Shown here piece by piece: positions 50,901 to 57,628 of a DNA stretch of 64,000 nt. How positions within the stretch are numbered: the first letter of the stretch is position 1; the number at the start of each line of letters is the position of its first letter. This DNA is from a virus: the IMG/VR virus record IMGVR_UViG_3300020054_000008, positions 62,001-126,000 of that record; one strand, 5' to 3'. The notes under the pieces were generated by a model. It had not been told where the DNA came from, did no database searches, and saw only the letters and a program-made list of their open reading frames with translations. The position numbers and the translations under genes are program-made.

Positions 50901-52412
50901 ATTCTGAGCGAACCCCCGGCTGAAACCTTTTGCGAATGCATCAAAGAAGCCGTCGACACCCTGACCACTATGAACTAGTTTCTGGATTGATTTCGAGAGC
51001 TCAAGCATGACTTCTTTTTCAGACATCTTGTTGGCTTCGGATTCTTCAGCTGCCGCCTCCATGTCTTCATAAGCAACGCCCATGTTTTCTGTGGCTAGCG
51101 CATTCTCCATAGCAGAAACGGACAGACCCATCTGTTCAGCCATTAGCTTCTTTTCTGCTCTTGACATGTCGTCGACGGATTTACCGGCAGCATGGAATGC
51201 TTCACGCATCTTGTCAATACGCTCAGCTGGGTTTTGCGCGTTCATCATTTCCATAGTGTCAAGCTGGAGACCGAACGCTTGGTTCAGCTGTGCTACGGAG
51301 CCGGCGGCAGATTCAAAATCATCGAACTTATCAATAACTCCCTGTAGGTCTTTTGCTTCCATACCAAGCTTAGCCATGTAGGTAGCAGTAGCAGCAAGTT
51401 CTTTCTTGCTCATGTTACCGAAGTTTGCAACATCTTCAGTAAGAGCAGACATGTTTTTACCGATCGTCTTGGCAGAAACGCCAAACTTGTTACCCATCTG
51501 GATAGCCATTGAACCCATCTCAACGAGCTCAGTCCCTACATCCTTACCGGTATTGTGGGCCTTTCTTGCCATTTCAGCAAGGGCTTCATTGGTCATGCCA
51601 AGACCCTTGTTCATCATGACCATCTTGTCAGCCGCGCCGGCGATCTGATCTTTCAGCATTGAGAATTGAGGGCCTGCGGCTTTTGCTATCTCACCAACCG
51701 CCTTTAGCATGGCAGCGGCACCACCTGAGCCATATCCAAAAACTTGGCTTACGCTTAGACCAGATTGCGCTAAAGCCGATGACGAAGAGCGTAAGTTGTC
51801 AAACCCTTCCATAACGGCGGCGCCTTCGCCTTTCGACAAGTCGCCCATCTCGCCTTTAAGCTCTTCCATGGCTTGGCGAAGCTCATTGACTCCGCCGGTT
51901 GTAGATGCAGCAGCTTTCGTGAACTCGCCCAAGACCTGAAACGGAATACCGACTATAGACTTACCGACGTTGAATAGGCCACCAACAACGCTACCGATCC
52001 CGCCAGAGATCATACTGAACATCCCTGGCAGACGGCTGAATGTCTTCATCATTCCAGATGCAGCACCAACAGCTGCGGCTTTCATCGGTGTAAACTTACT
52101 TAGTATATTACCGAGAGTGTCCCCGAGACCGCCGGTAGACTTCTGGCCGTCTTGGCCCATCTTGTCTAGGGCACCACCAGCCTTTGAAGCTTCCTCAGCA
52201 GCAGAGCTAAGTGTTGAAGATAGACCAGCTATTCTGTCTTCTAGACCGTCGAGATCTTGACACTCCATCGCTTTGCACAGCTCTTTAGCAAGCTGCGCCT
52301 GGCCGCCTATCTGCTTAGATAGAGCGTCCATCTGCTTAGCACGGTCAGCCAGAACTTTGTTGATCTGCTGATTAATCTGTAGTTGAGTTTGTAATTCTTT
52401 TGAATCAGCCAT
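47994..52412 (-). CDS. Tail tape measure protein (1472 aa)
   Basis: The longest protein of the window is helical. Its N-terminal Gln/Lys/Ala coiled coil is followed by Gly/Ala/Met-rich stretches and a cluster of strongly hydrophobic segments at about 820-1010. It ends with more coiled coil and a short beta end (V-N-I-T-L-N-V-Q-V-T). Such size, composition and membrane-type segments are typical of tape measure proteins, which set tail length and help DNA pass the membrane. It lies between the tail chaperone and baseplate genes as expected. At about three bases per residue-step the tail would be long. Confidence 0.85.
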   Translation of the reverse strand: MADSKELQTQLQINQQINKVLADRAKQMDALSKQIGGQAQLAKELCKAMECQDLDGLEDRIAGLSSTLSSAAEEASKAGGALDKMGQDGQKSTGGLGDTLGNILSKFTPMKAAAVGAASGMMKTFSRLPGMFSMISGGIGSVVGGLFNVGKSIVGIPFQVLGEFTKAAASTTGGVNELRQAMEELKGEMGDLSKGEGAAVMEGFDNLRSSSSALAQSGLSVSQVFGYGSGGAAAMLKAVGEIAKAAGPQFSMLKDQIAGAADKMVMMNKGLGMTNEALAEMARKAHNTGKDVGTELVEMGSMAIQMGNKFGVSAKTIGKNMSALTEDVANFGNMSKKELAATATYMAKLGMEAKDLQGVIDKFDDFESAAGSVAQLNQAFGLQLDTMEMMNAQNPAERIDKMREAFHAAGKSVDDMSRAEKKLMAEQMGLSVSAMENALATENMGVAYEDMEAAAEESEANKMSEKEVMLELSKSIQKLVHSGQGVDGFFDAFAKGFSRGFAQNKEYKESIMEIKKAFKVVMDFGKKLGGMFADLMGKLGLFDAVKKIFNAEALKGLFDKLTGYFQKFSDSISGGGDYSIVDLIKDVFGDVYDYITGGAGAEGASAFSKFFENIIRVIGDALADLIPFLATKLGDLMNSVASFLSDPGGLDGASDGLSTGIGGAFADAFAKIGPALQDAWPPIWEGLQNMFWAVMDRFGPLIFKVMAGIVAFNVAKAVVAGLIEAAGAAIVAKIVGFFTGDLGGKVGAGLEKEGGDAMKKEGGGFFEGLKSMIEKIGEISPKDVVKAGFNLTILAAFAGISLVLFAGAIALAYAILKDVPFTGLLKVFLALAIAIAAMVPFVFAALMMEPTTITTAGLMMLVGALFFTVSVVAFAAGIRIAYEVLKAIPFVDFVKILGMLALTLMATIALGAVGMLFGSFVTAVPIMIVGMVAAALLFTAGVLIFGKALQELLPTFKKISDSLPIIGPAIGAIIVMVGIIAGMAGLGVAFAAIGIFAPILAGGFKVAADFFVGAMGDIKRMISALMSLEIPNVDDVAKRINVIAKVAEVMQSLAGIGLDAAKLGVVSQLMGGPSMSEIFTSIGDLLGKITDSLVTIMVTLVFLAGVLPDGSEKKVEVIAGALGAVAELASALMTPLQALSEISSGMFGKDVAKTMGAIVDGIIKLLDAIKDTLPDMLLTLIVMANLVGDPEKAGPRMKVVVDAMAAVGNFAKAIGDVSKLIPKDDSWFGGDDLATRIGQMAKMITTIVNSVKNEMPKLINAVLDAAAGLGDDAAVELALKKVDVVSKAMAAVGSFADTVSKLSGMQVPEGSSVGGLVKNVVQGMVSSLTGENSIATLFTTLESMTLNEAALTTLDTAGKMTKGLIDFSQALTELTTASEGMGPAETMGAAVTAMVDNAKAAITALNSVGELNAKVALDNFAKAIGTGDGQFNVTNEPVNITLNVQVTMDADKVGKVLVDKSVMTTALASAEG

Positions 52413-52451
52413 GCTATGCTCTTACACTTCTCGTTAACGCTACCTTACCAT

Positions 52452-52458
52452 TAAATAT
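52452..52458 (-). promoter_or_regulatory. Candidate late-promoter element ATATTTA
   Basis: The minus strand reads CGTTATATTTAATGG, 39 bases before the tape measure start at 52412. It is one of nine ATA[G/T]TTA elements found in short gaps before virion-type genes. Confidence 0.45.
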
Positions 52459-52488
52459 AACGAACGAGAATCTGCGCCCTTTATTTGA

Positions 52489-52734
52489 TCATAGGGGCCA
52501 AACATAACCTGTCTTTTTACGTAGGGCCCTAGAGGCGGCCCTCTTCCTCTCTAGAAGTGGTATGACATCCTTCATCTCACCAGACTGTAGGGCTACATAA
52601 AAGCGCCGGGACTCTGATAGAACTTTCGCAAAAAGGTTCACAGCATCTTTGTTACCCTTTAGCTTGATTTCTGATATCTCACCCTTGACGTAAAGAGCAC
52701 AATCTCTGAGAAATGTATCGTTAACACTTTGCAT
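52489..52734 (-). CDS. Small protein upstream of tape measure (81 aa)
   Basis: ATG 52734 is six bases after GAGGTG. The in-frame GTG nine bases earlier lies inside that site. The 81-residue helical protein has a basic C-terminal part (E-R-K-R-A-A-S-R-A-L-R-K-K) and ends Y-V-W-P-L. It occupies the position between the tail chaperone and the tape measure, where small assembly factors are common. No family is recognised. Confidence 0.65.
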   Translation of the reverse strand: MQSVNDTFLRDCALYVKGEISEIKLKGNKDAVNLFAKVLSESRRFYVALQSGEMKDVIPLLERKRAASRALRKKTGYVWPL

Positions 52735-52752
52735 ATCATTCACCTCATTCTA

Positions 52753-52759
52753 TAACTAT
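52753..52759 (-). promoter_or_regulatory. Candidate late-promoter element ATAGTTA
   Basis: The minus strand reads ACATAGTTATAGAATG, with the core 18 bases before the ATG at 52734. It overlaps the stop codon of the chaperone extension. It matches the ATA[G/T]TTA set. Confidence 0.35.
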
Positions 52760-53010
52760 GTAAATCTACGCAATTTTGACGGTACTTGTGACCTGTGACG
52801 ACTCATTAGAGCGCGAGTCTCAGGATCATTCTGGTGAGCGGCTCGAGAACCAGCATCACCCGCTCGCTTAAGTTCTTTGTTCAGCCTCGTTATCATCCAT
52901 ATTCGAACCCAAATAGGAATGTTATAGGCTTCAACATACGTGAAGCCCATATAATACATAAGATTAAAGATCTGCTCTAGATAGACTTCTTTATTCTCAC
53001 TCGTCAGGCC
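52756..53010 (-). CDS. Frameshift extension of the tail/baseplate chaperone (C-terminal part)
   Basis: This frame is open from a run of seven T at 53017-53011 on the minus strand to the stop at 52756. It encodes G-L-T-S-E-N-K-E-V-Y-L-E-Q-I-F-N-L-M-Y-Y-M-G-F-T-Y-V, then I-P-I-W-V-R-I-W-M-I and a basic tail. An internal ATG at 52959 could start a separate 67-residue protein, but no Shine-Dalgarno sequence precedes it. The arrangement matches G/GT tail-assembly chaperone pairs made by programmed frameshifting. Here the shift would be +1 or -2. The coding frame is well supported; its mode of expression is inferred. Confidence 0.7.
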   Translation of the reverse strand, partial: GLTSENKEVYLEQIFNLMYYMGFTYVEAYNIPIWVRIWMITRLNKELKRAGDAGSRAAHQNDPETRALMSRHRSQVPSKLRRFT

Positions 53011-53836
53011 AAAAAAACGCGGCGCCTAAAGGCAGCCTCACCTCCGAATGTTCAAGGCATGAAGGACAATCCATCCAGGACTTCATCTCAATGCCAGGCT
53101 CGTTGTTGTCGATAAACTTCCGCAAGAATAACGAATCACGAGCTGGGAGGTTATTAACCATCATATCGAGCTTTGTCTTATCATTAATACCGTTTGCTGA
53201 AACAATGGCGTACTTTAAACGTTGTGTAACAAGATTCTCTGCTCTTTGACCTTGTTTCTTACGACGTTCGGAGATCGTCATAATCTCCTGCTCATCGTGA
53301 CCTGTTAGAAGCTTGAACCTAATCTTAGCCTTAGTAACTGGTAGCGTAGTCTCGAAAACATTTTGACCTTCAGCAATAGGATCTAGATCAAGAGTCTTAA
53401 TAGGCAGCTCACCTAAATTGAAGGAATGTTTTGATCTCTCGCTGCACGCAGGGCAATCAACTTCCACCTTATACTCTGCGCCGTAGCCCGTCACTCTAAG
53501 CGCAACCATCAAAGCGTTTCTGTCACCTGCCAAAAGTGTGTCAGGATCAACTCTTTTGTCGATCATACATGACTTAATCAGATGGCTAATCACAGTACCT
53601 TTCTTAATCAGCGCCTTTGAGGTGAGAATATCCTCTTCTCTAGCAGTCATTGCTCTAATCTCAACCGTCTCTTTTCCGTGAAGCGGATGATCTTGGTCAT
53701 AGCACTTACCGCCAGACGGGAGCGGAACGGTCTCAACGGGGACTTCAAACCCAAAATCGTCTCTCATGACGTTATGGGTAGGCATATGTTCCTTCATGGA
53801 ACCAAAGATTTCGCTTCTTTCATTTTCGTTTGACAT
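52997..53836 (-). CDS. Tail/baseplate assembly chaperone, T4 gp26-type
   Basis: The 279-residue protein follows the T4_baseplate family pattern: V-P-L-P-S-G-G-K-C-Y, E-I-R-A-M-T-A-R-E-E-D-I-L-T, K-G-T-V-I-S-H-L-I, D-T-L-L-A-G-D-R-N-A-L-M-V-A-L-R, then Y-G-A-E-Y with a C-P-A-C pair. A second C-P-S-C pair and the terminal L-G-A-A-F-F-W-P follow. The two Cys pairs could bind zinc. Such proteins assist tail tube or hub assembly with the tape measure and are not necessarily in the virion. Its last codons contain the seven-T run described as a frameshift site. Confidence 0.85.
   Translation of the reverse strand: MSNENERSEIFGSMKEHMPTHNVMRDDFGFEVPVETVPLPSGGKCYDQDHPLHGKETVEIRAMTAREEDILTSKALIKKGTVISHLIKSCMIDKRVDPDTLLAGDRNALMVALRVTGYGAEYKVEVDCPACSERSKHSFNLGELPIKTLDLDPIAEGQNVFETTLPVTKAKIRFKLLTGHDEQEIMTISERRKKQGQRAENLVTQRLKYAIVSANGINDKTKLDMMVNNLPARDSLFLRKFIDNNEPGIEMKSWMDCPSCLEHSEVRLPLGAAFFWPDE
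53011..53017 (-). other. Candidate programmed frameshift site (seven T)
   Basis: On the minus strand the chaperone gene reads GCG TTT TTT TGG CCT GAC GAG TGA. A +1 or -2 slip on the T run enters the frame that stays open to 52756. A -1 slip meets a stop two codons later. Confidence 0.65.
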
Positions 53837-53920
53837 TTAATGCTCCGGTTATTCGTATTCGTACATACTACGTATTAACATCTTAAAGAAGTACGAAGTG
53901 TGTGTAAACGTTCACCTATA

Positions 53921-53975
53921 AAAATAAAACAAAAAAGCCCACCGTAAAGGAGGGCTTTTCGTAAGCCGAAGCTTA
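53921..53975 (-). terminator. Terminator with upstream UUCG hairpin after the tail tube gene
   Basis: On the minus strand a five-pair stem TAAGC/GCTTA closed by TTCG (53975-53962) is followed by an eight-pair stem AAAAGCCC/GGGCTTTT (53959-53933). T-rich sequence with TTTTTTG and TTTTATTTTT comes next. The whole gap 53837-54001 holds this element and no gene. Confidence 0.8.
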
Positions 53976-54001
53976 GCAAACAATCTGAGACTAGATGTTT
54001 A

Positions 54002-54490
54002 TTAGTACTGAAGGACGCAGTTATCGAAACGGATCGTAAGAGCGATTTCTGCAGGATCTTCTGAGCCGTAATCCAAGTCACCAAAACCGGCAGACGTTAG
54101 GAAACAACCCTTCATGTCCCAAAGCTCTACGACTGTCCCGACAGGGTCAAGAAGCTTAAGCTGACAATCTCTCTTGTAGAAATCCGCGTAACCACCACGT
54201 CCAGAAACAGATTCGTAATGAGTACGGACCCATTCCATAACTTGTTGCGCACCTGACGGAGCGATTGGATCGTGAAGGGTCACTGAAACTGCGTCAAACT
54301 TCGTCTTACCAGCGATATACCTTTGACCGTTCATATATGGAATTTCGATCTCGGCAGTGTTCATGGTAGGACGGGCAGCCGTCTTAATAAGAAATGCGTC
54401 AATACCCTCAATAGCGAACACCCACCGAAACTTTCTTTTCGGCTCAAACTTGTTCGGCAGCATGTCGGTAACTGATAGTGTCTCTGGCAT
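54002..54490 (-). CDS. gp19: Tail tube protein, gp19-like
   Basis: The 162-residue protein has the size and pattern of myovirus tube subunits: K-R-K-F-R-W-V-F-A-I-E-G-I-D near 18-31, P-T-M-N-T-A-E-I-E-I-P-Y-M-N-G, Y-I-A-G-K-T-K-F-D-A-V-S-V-T-L-H-D-P, and the C-terminal L-T-I-R-F-D-N-C-V-L. It polymerises as stacked rings inside the sheath. It follows the two sheath genes as in T4 (18 then 19). A strong terminator follows it, consistent with high expression. Confidence 0.93.
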   Translation of the reverse strand: MPETLSVTDMLPNKFEPKRKFRWVFAIEGIDAFLIKTAARPTMNTAEIEIPYMNGQRYIAGKTKFDAVSVTLHDPIAPSGAQQVMEWVRTHYESVSGRGGYADFYKRDCQLKLLDPVGTVVELWDMKGCFLTSAGFGDLDYGSEDPAEIALTIRFDNCVLQY

Positions 54491-54512
54491 CTTTGTTACT
54501 CCTTGTTATTAC

Positions 54513-54519
54513 TAACTAT
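54513..54519 (-). promoter_or_regulatory. Candidate late-promoter element ATAGTTA
   Basis: The minus strand reads CGATATAGTTAGTAATAAC, 22 bases before the tail tube start. It matches the element in front of both sheath genes. Confidence 0.45.
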
Positions 54520-54531
54520 ATCGTTCTCAGA

Positions 54532-57500
54532 TTATATGTCCAAACCAGCGTTCGTTACAACAAAGTCGAGTGAGATAAACTCGACAGAACGTACTGGCTG
54601 CAAGAAGATCTTACCTCTTACAGTGTTGTTTTCGATATCAGCTTGAGTAGTCGTTGTGGTATCGATCTGAACCTTGAACCGCTCAAGGCCTTGTTGCTGT
54701 TGAATTCTAGTTAAGACCGGAGTAACCGCTGCTGAGAACCTTGCCAGCGTGGACTCCCTGTTTGGCTCGAACAAGAATGTATCGCCAATCTTTCTAACTT
54801 GCCGACGGATATCAATCAAGAGTCGTCGTACGTTAACTCTGTCTAGAGCACTTTGGGCGGCTAGAAGAGTCTTTTGTCCGAACACGACAACCTCTGGTGA
54901 TTGTGGGAACGACGTAATCGGGTTGATGTCTACTTCGTAGAGAGTATCAAGATTTGTTCTGTTCAACTTGACCTGTGTCTCTACTACGTTCTTCAGAGCG
55001 CCGCGGGTGAAGCCGGCGGGGGCGTACCATGGGAAGGCAACTTGGTCATTTAGACCGAAAGCCCCAAGAACCGCTACACTTGGTGGAGCAGAAGAAGCAG
55101 CACCTGATGTTTGATCTGTCATTACAACATCGGGGAAGTATGCAGCCGCGAAGCTTGAATCTAGATTTCTTGCCGCGAAAGTTGCTGCAGTGTTTGTAAC
55201 ACTGACATCTTGATCGGACCCGGAGACGATATTACCAAGAACGTCTTCAACCTCGATATCCATGATGTACATTGCATCAAATCTATTCTCGACGGTTGTG
55301 ATCGCGTAATCAGTAACTCCGCTGTGACGAATGCCTGGAATCGCCAACAACTGGATGTCTACGTCTGATCTCTCAGCCATAACATCTAGAGCCTTCCTGT
55401 AAGCCGCCACAGTAGGTCCAGCAATGAGACCTTGGTTCTCATATGTCATTTCTCTTCTGACGGCTGGAGAGGTCATCTTGACCCTTTCTTCATTGAAGAC
55501 GTCTAGACCGTCGAAGCCACCTTGAGCGATCATGGTGAACTTAAGGAACGGACGAGCAGTCGAGAGACCAAAGTCTTTCTCTACGCTAAGCAGTCGTGTA
55601 GATGACGACGAACTACCATCAATGTCATTCATTGTCGCCTCAGCGAGACCCTTCCTTCTGTAGGTAGCAGCGGCCCACTGTTGAGCATCGGCTTCGTCAC
55701 TAGAATTGGTGATGACCTGAATTTTCTCAAGTGAGAACTTGTTGTTATTGAATCTATCACAATCGTAGATTGTTCCATCATTATCAGCAACGCCAGGATT
55801 AGCTCCAACCATTGCTGCTTGGTTCACAACGTCCCAAGTCGGGAAGTACAATCCGTATGAATCGATTGAGGCGTCCAGTGTGGTCGAAGAGTTGGGCTGT
55901 GCCACACTCTGCAGCTTCTCGTGCTGGATACCCCAGTATAGGGATGAGTTAACTCTCTTTCTTGGCGCAAGACCTTGAGCGACAGTTCTTCTCATCGGAA
56001 CCGGGGGCTGGACCAGCTGCGCGGCGACTTCAGCATCATCAAGAACGCTTGTGACATCATAAGCAGTTGGATCTGCGAATATAGATGATCCAGACGTCAC
56101 CAAGTGAGGTACTCCTCGGAAACCTACCGGTAAAGCAGTTGCAGGAAGTGTGCCACGCTCCATGTCTACTGACGGAGATACTCTGACGTAATTCGAAGCA
56201 TTCGGATAACTTCCTTCTACAACAAGCTTCTGGCCACCAGCACGCTTGTCAAAATCGTAGAAGATATTGTAGTCACCAATCACTCTAGCAATGTACCGTT
56301 CGTTATTAGGATCAAGGCTTAACTTAACAAACCGCTCCAAAACTTTCGGCTCAGCATCGGTATCGTAGAAATCTCTAACGAGCAGATCGAACGTGCCGTA
56401 CTTATTGTTTACGTTCGTTGACTTGACAATGTTCTCAACAGAGATCTTAACTCGGTGGTTACCAATCGCTCCATCATCAAGACAGTGAACGGTAAATAAG
56501 TCTTTGTTTTGACCACCGAATTCCTGTGAAATTATAGTCGGGAACTTTGCAGTCCGGAACCTGTCTGTAAAGGCTTCAAAGTTCGGCTTCGTTGTAGTCC
56601 CTGTGTTTCTGCCTGCTGAACCGGTCAGGAGGAATGCAATCTCTTCGTTCTTTATTGTGACACCCTCTTTAACACCGTCGAAAGACGCACTGTAGGTCGA
56701 GACCATCCGCAATGAGCCTGAGCATACCGCAAACGCGGGAGGAACGTTGAATTGAGCATACAGACAGTGACCTGCTAGCTCTGTCTTCGTAGGATCAGTG
56801 TTTAGAATGTTACCAAAGTAATTTGGAGCATCAACATCAAAAGACGCTGTAATGACAGTTGGATAGCTGTCAGTGTGAGTGTGACCATTCTGTAAAATCA
56901 CGAACTCTTGGCGACCACCTCCGATGTTAACAGCACCAAGCGTTGAACCAGCATCTTGGGCCGCGCCGGTGCCGAACGCGAAATTTGCAGCGTAGTTGTT
57001 CGCAGTGGGTGCACCCAGCGGAAGGTTATTGGTGGTCTCGTATCTTGAAGAGCTCAACGCAAGGTTGACACCAGAGGGTGCCAGGAGAACACCTCTGAGA
57101 ATCGGTTGTACAGCTTGAAGTCCAGCATCTGTGAACACATCGGAGCCATTTGATTGAGACATAATGACACCCAGGAAGTGCGCCCTACCAAGAGCTCCGG
57201 GGTTTATTGTAGTCGATCCAGCATAACCGTTCTTTCCGATAGCACCGTTTGTTTGGATAGTTTGCGACCCAACAACGAACCCAGCGTTTGTTACTGCGCC
57301 GGTTGCGGTTCTCTTCTTTCCGTCACCAGCACCAAGGGTTCGAACGAAAGTTCCAGCATTTGCATAACTTAACCACTGTCTCATTGCCATCGGAGCGAAG
57401 AGCGTTGTCTCTACATCTCCGAACTCCGCGATGAAGTCGGCAAATGTTGCGACAGTGATCGGAACAAATGCTCTACCTTGCTTGGCGGTTCCGATTACAC

Positions 57501-57594
57501 CAGCAGGAATTCCACTCGGTCCCGTTTGGGTTGGGCCAGAAAGATCAATCTCTCTAGTGGACACTCCCGGACTTTTAAAGGTAAGTTCAGCCAT
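54532..57594 (-). CDS. gp18: Tail sheath protein, second copy (1020 aa)
   Basis: It begins F-K-S-P-G-V-S-T-R-E-I-D, like other gp18 proteins, and has the P-A-G-V-I-G-T-A-x-x-G-x-A-F-V-P block. Its end (F-L-F-E-P-N, S-V-E-F-I-S-L-D-F-V-V-T-N) is a classic sheath C-terminal domain that packs against the tube. The middle, about residues 110-700, is expanded compared with T4 gp18 (659 residues). It is clearly paralogous to the gene immediately upstream. Two sheath types may alternate along the tail, or one may form a specialised ring. SD GGAG and an ATAGTTA element lie upstream. Confidence 0.92.
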   Translation of the reverse strand: MAELTFKSPGVSTREIDLSGPTQTGPSGIPAGVIGTAKQGRAFVPITVATFADFIAEFGDVETTLFAPMAMRQWLSYANAGTFVRTLGAGDGKKRTATGAVTNAGFVVGSQTIQTNGAIGKNGYAGSTTINPGALGRAHFLGVIMSQSNGSDVFTDAGLQAVQPILRGVLLAPSGVNLALSSSRYETTNNLPLGAPTANNYAANFAFGTGAAQDAGSTLGAVNIGGGRQEFVILQNGHTHTDSYPTVITASFDVDAPNYFGNILNTDPTKTELAGHCLYAQFNVPPAFAVCSGSLRMVSTYSASFDGVKEGVTIKNEEIAFLLTGSAGRNTGTTTKPNFEAFTDRFRTAKFPTIISQEFGGQNKDLFTVHCLDDGAIGNHRVKISVENIVKSTNVNNKYGTFDLLVRDFYDTDAEPKVLERFVKLSLDPNNERYIARVIGDYNIFYDFDKRAGGQKLVVEGSYPNASNYVRVSPSVDMERGTLPATALPVGFRGVPHLVTSGSSIFADPTAYDVTSVLDDAEVAAQLVQPPVPMRRTVAQGLAPRKRVNSSLYWGIQHEKLQSVAQPNSSTTLDASIDSYGLYFPTWDVVNQAAMVGANPGVADNDGTIYDCDRFNNNKFSLEKIQVITNSSDEADAQQWAAATYRRKGLAEATMNDIDGSSSSSTRLLSVEKDFGLSTARPFLKFTMIAQGGFDGLDVFNEERVKMTSPAVRREMTYENQGLIAGPTVAAYRKALDVMAERSDVDIQLLAIPGIRHSGVTDYAITTVENRFDAMYIMDIEVEDVLGNIVSGSDQDVSVTNTAATFAARNLDSSFAAAYFPDVVMTDQTSGAASSAPPSVAVLGAFGLNDQVAFPWYAPAGFTRGALKNVVETQVKLNRTNLDTLYEVDINPITSFPQSPEVVVFGQKTLLAAQSALDRVNVRRLLIDIRRQVRKIGDTFLFEPNRESTLARFSAAVTPVLTRIQQQQGLERFKVQIDTTTTTQADIENNTVRGKIFLQPVRSVEFISLDFVVTNAGLDI

Positions 57595-57620
57595 TTCTGA
57601 TAATCTCCTGTTTCATTTCT

Positions 57621-57627
57621 TAACTAT
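57621..57627 (-). promoter_or_regulatory. Candidate late-promoter element ATAGTTA
   Basis: The minus strand reads AGTATAGTTAAGAAATG, 26 bases before the start of the second sheath gene. It matches the elements before the tube gene and the first sheath gene. Confidence 0.45.
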
Positions 57628-57628
57628 A

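Noticed and set aside
52756-52959. Independent small gene starting at ATG 52959
   Set aside because: No ribosome binding site precedes it and the frame is open back to the seven-T run, so a frameshift extension of the chaperone is the better reading. Independent initiation is not fully excluded.
53837-54001. Largest gap, checked for a tRNA or small gene
   Set aside because: It contains only a UUCG hairpin, a terminator and AT-rich sequence. No cloverleaf or coding frame with a start and ribosome site was seen.
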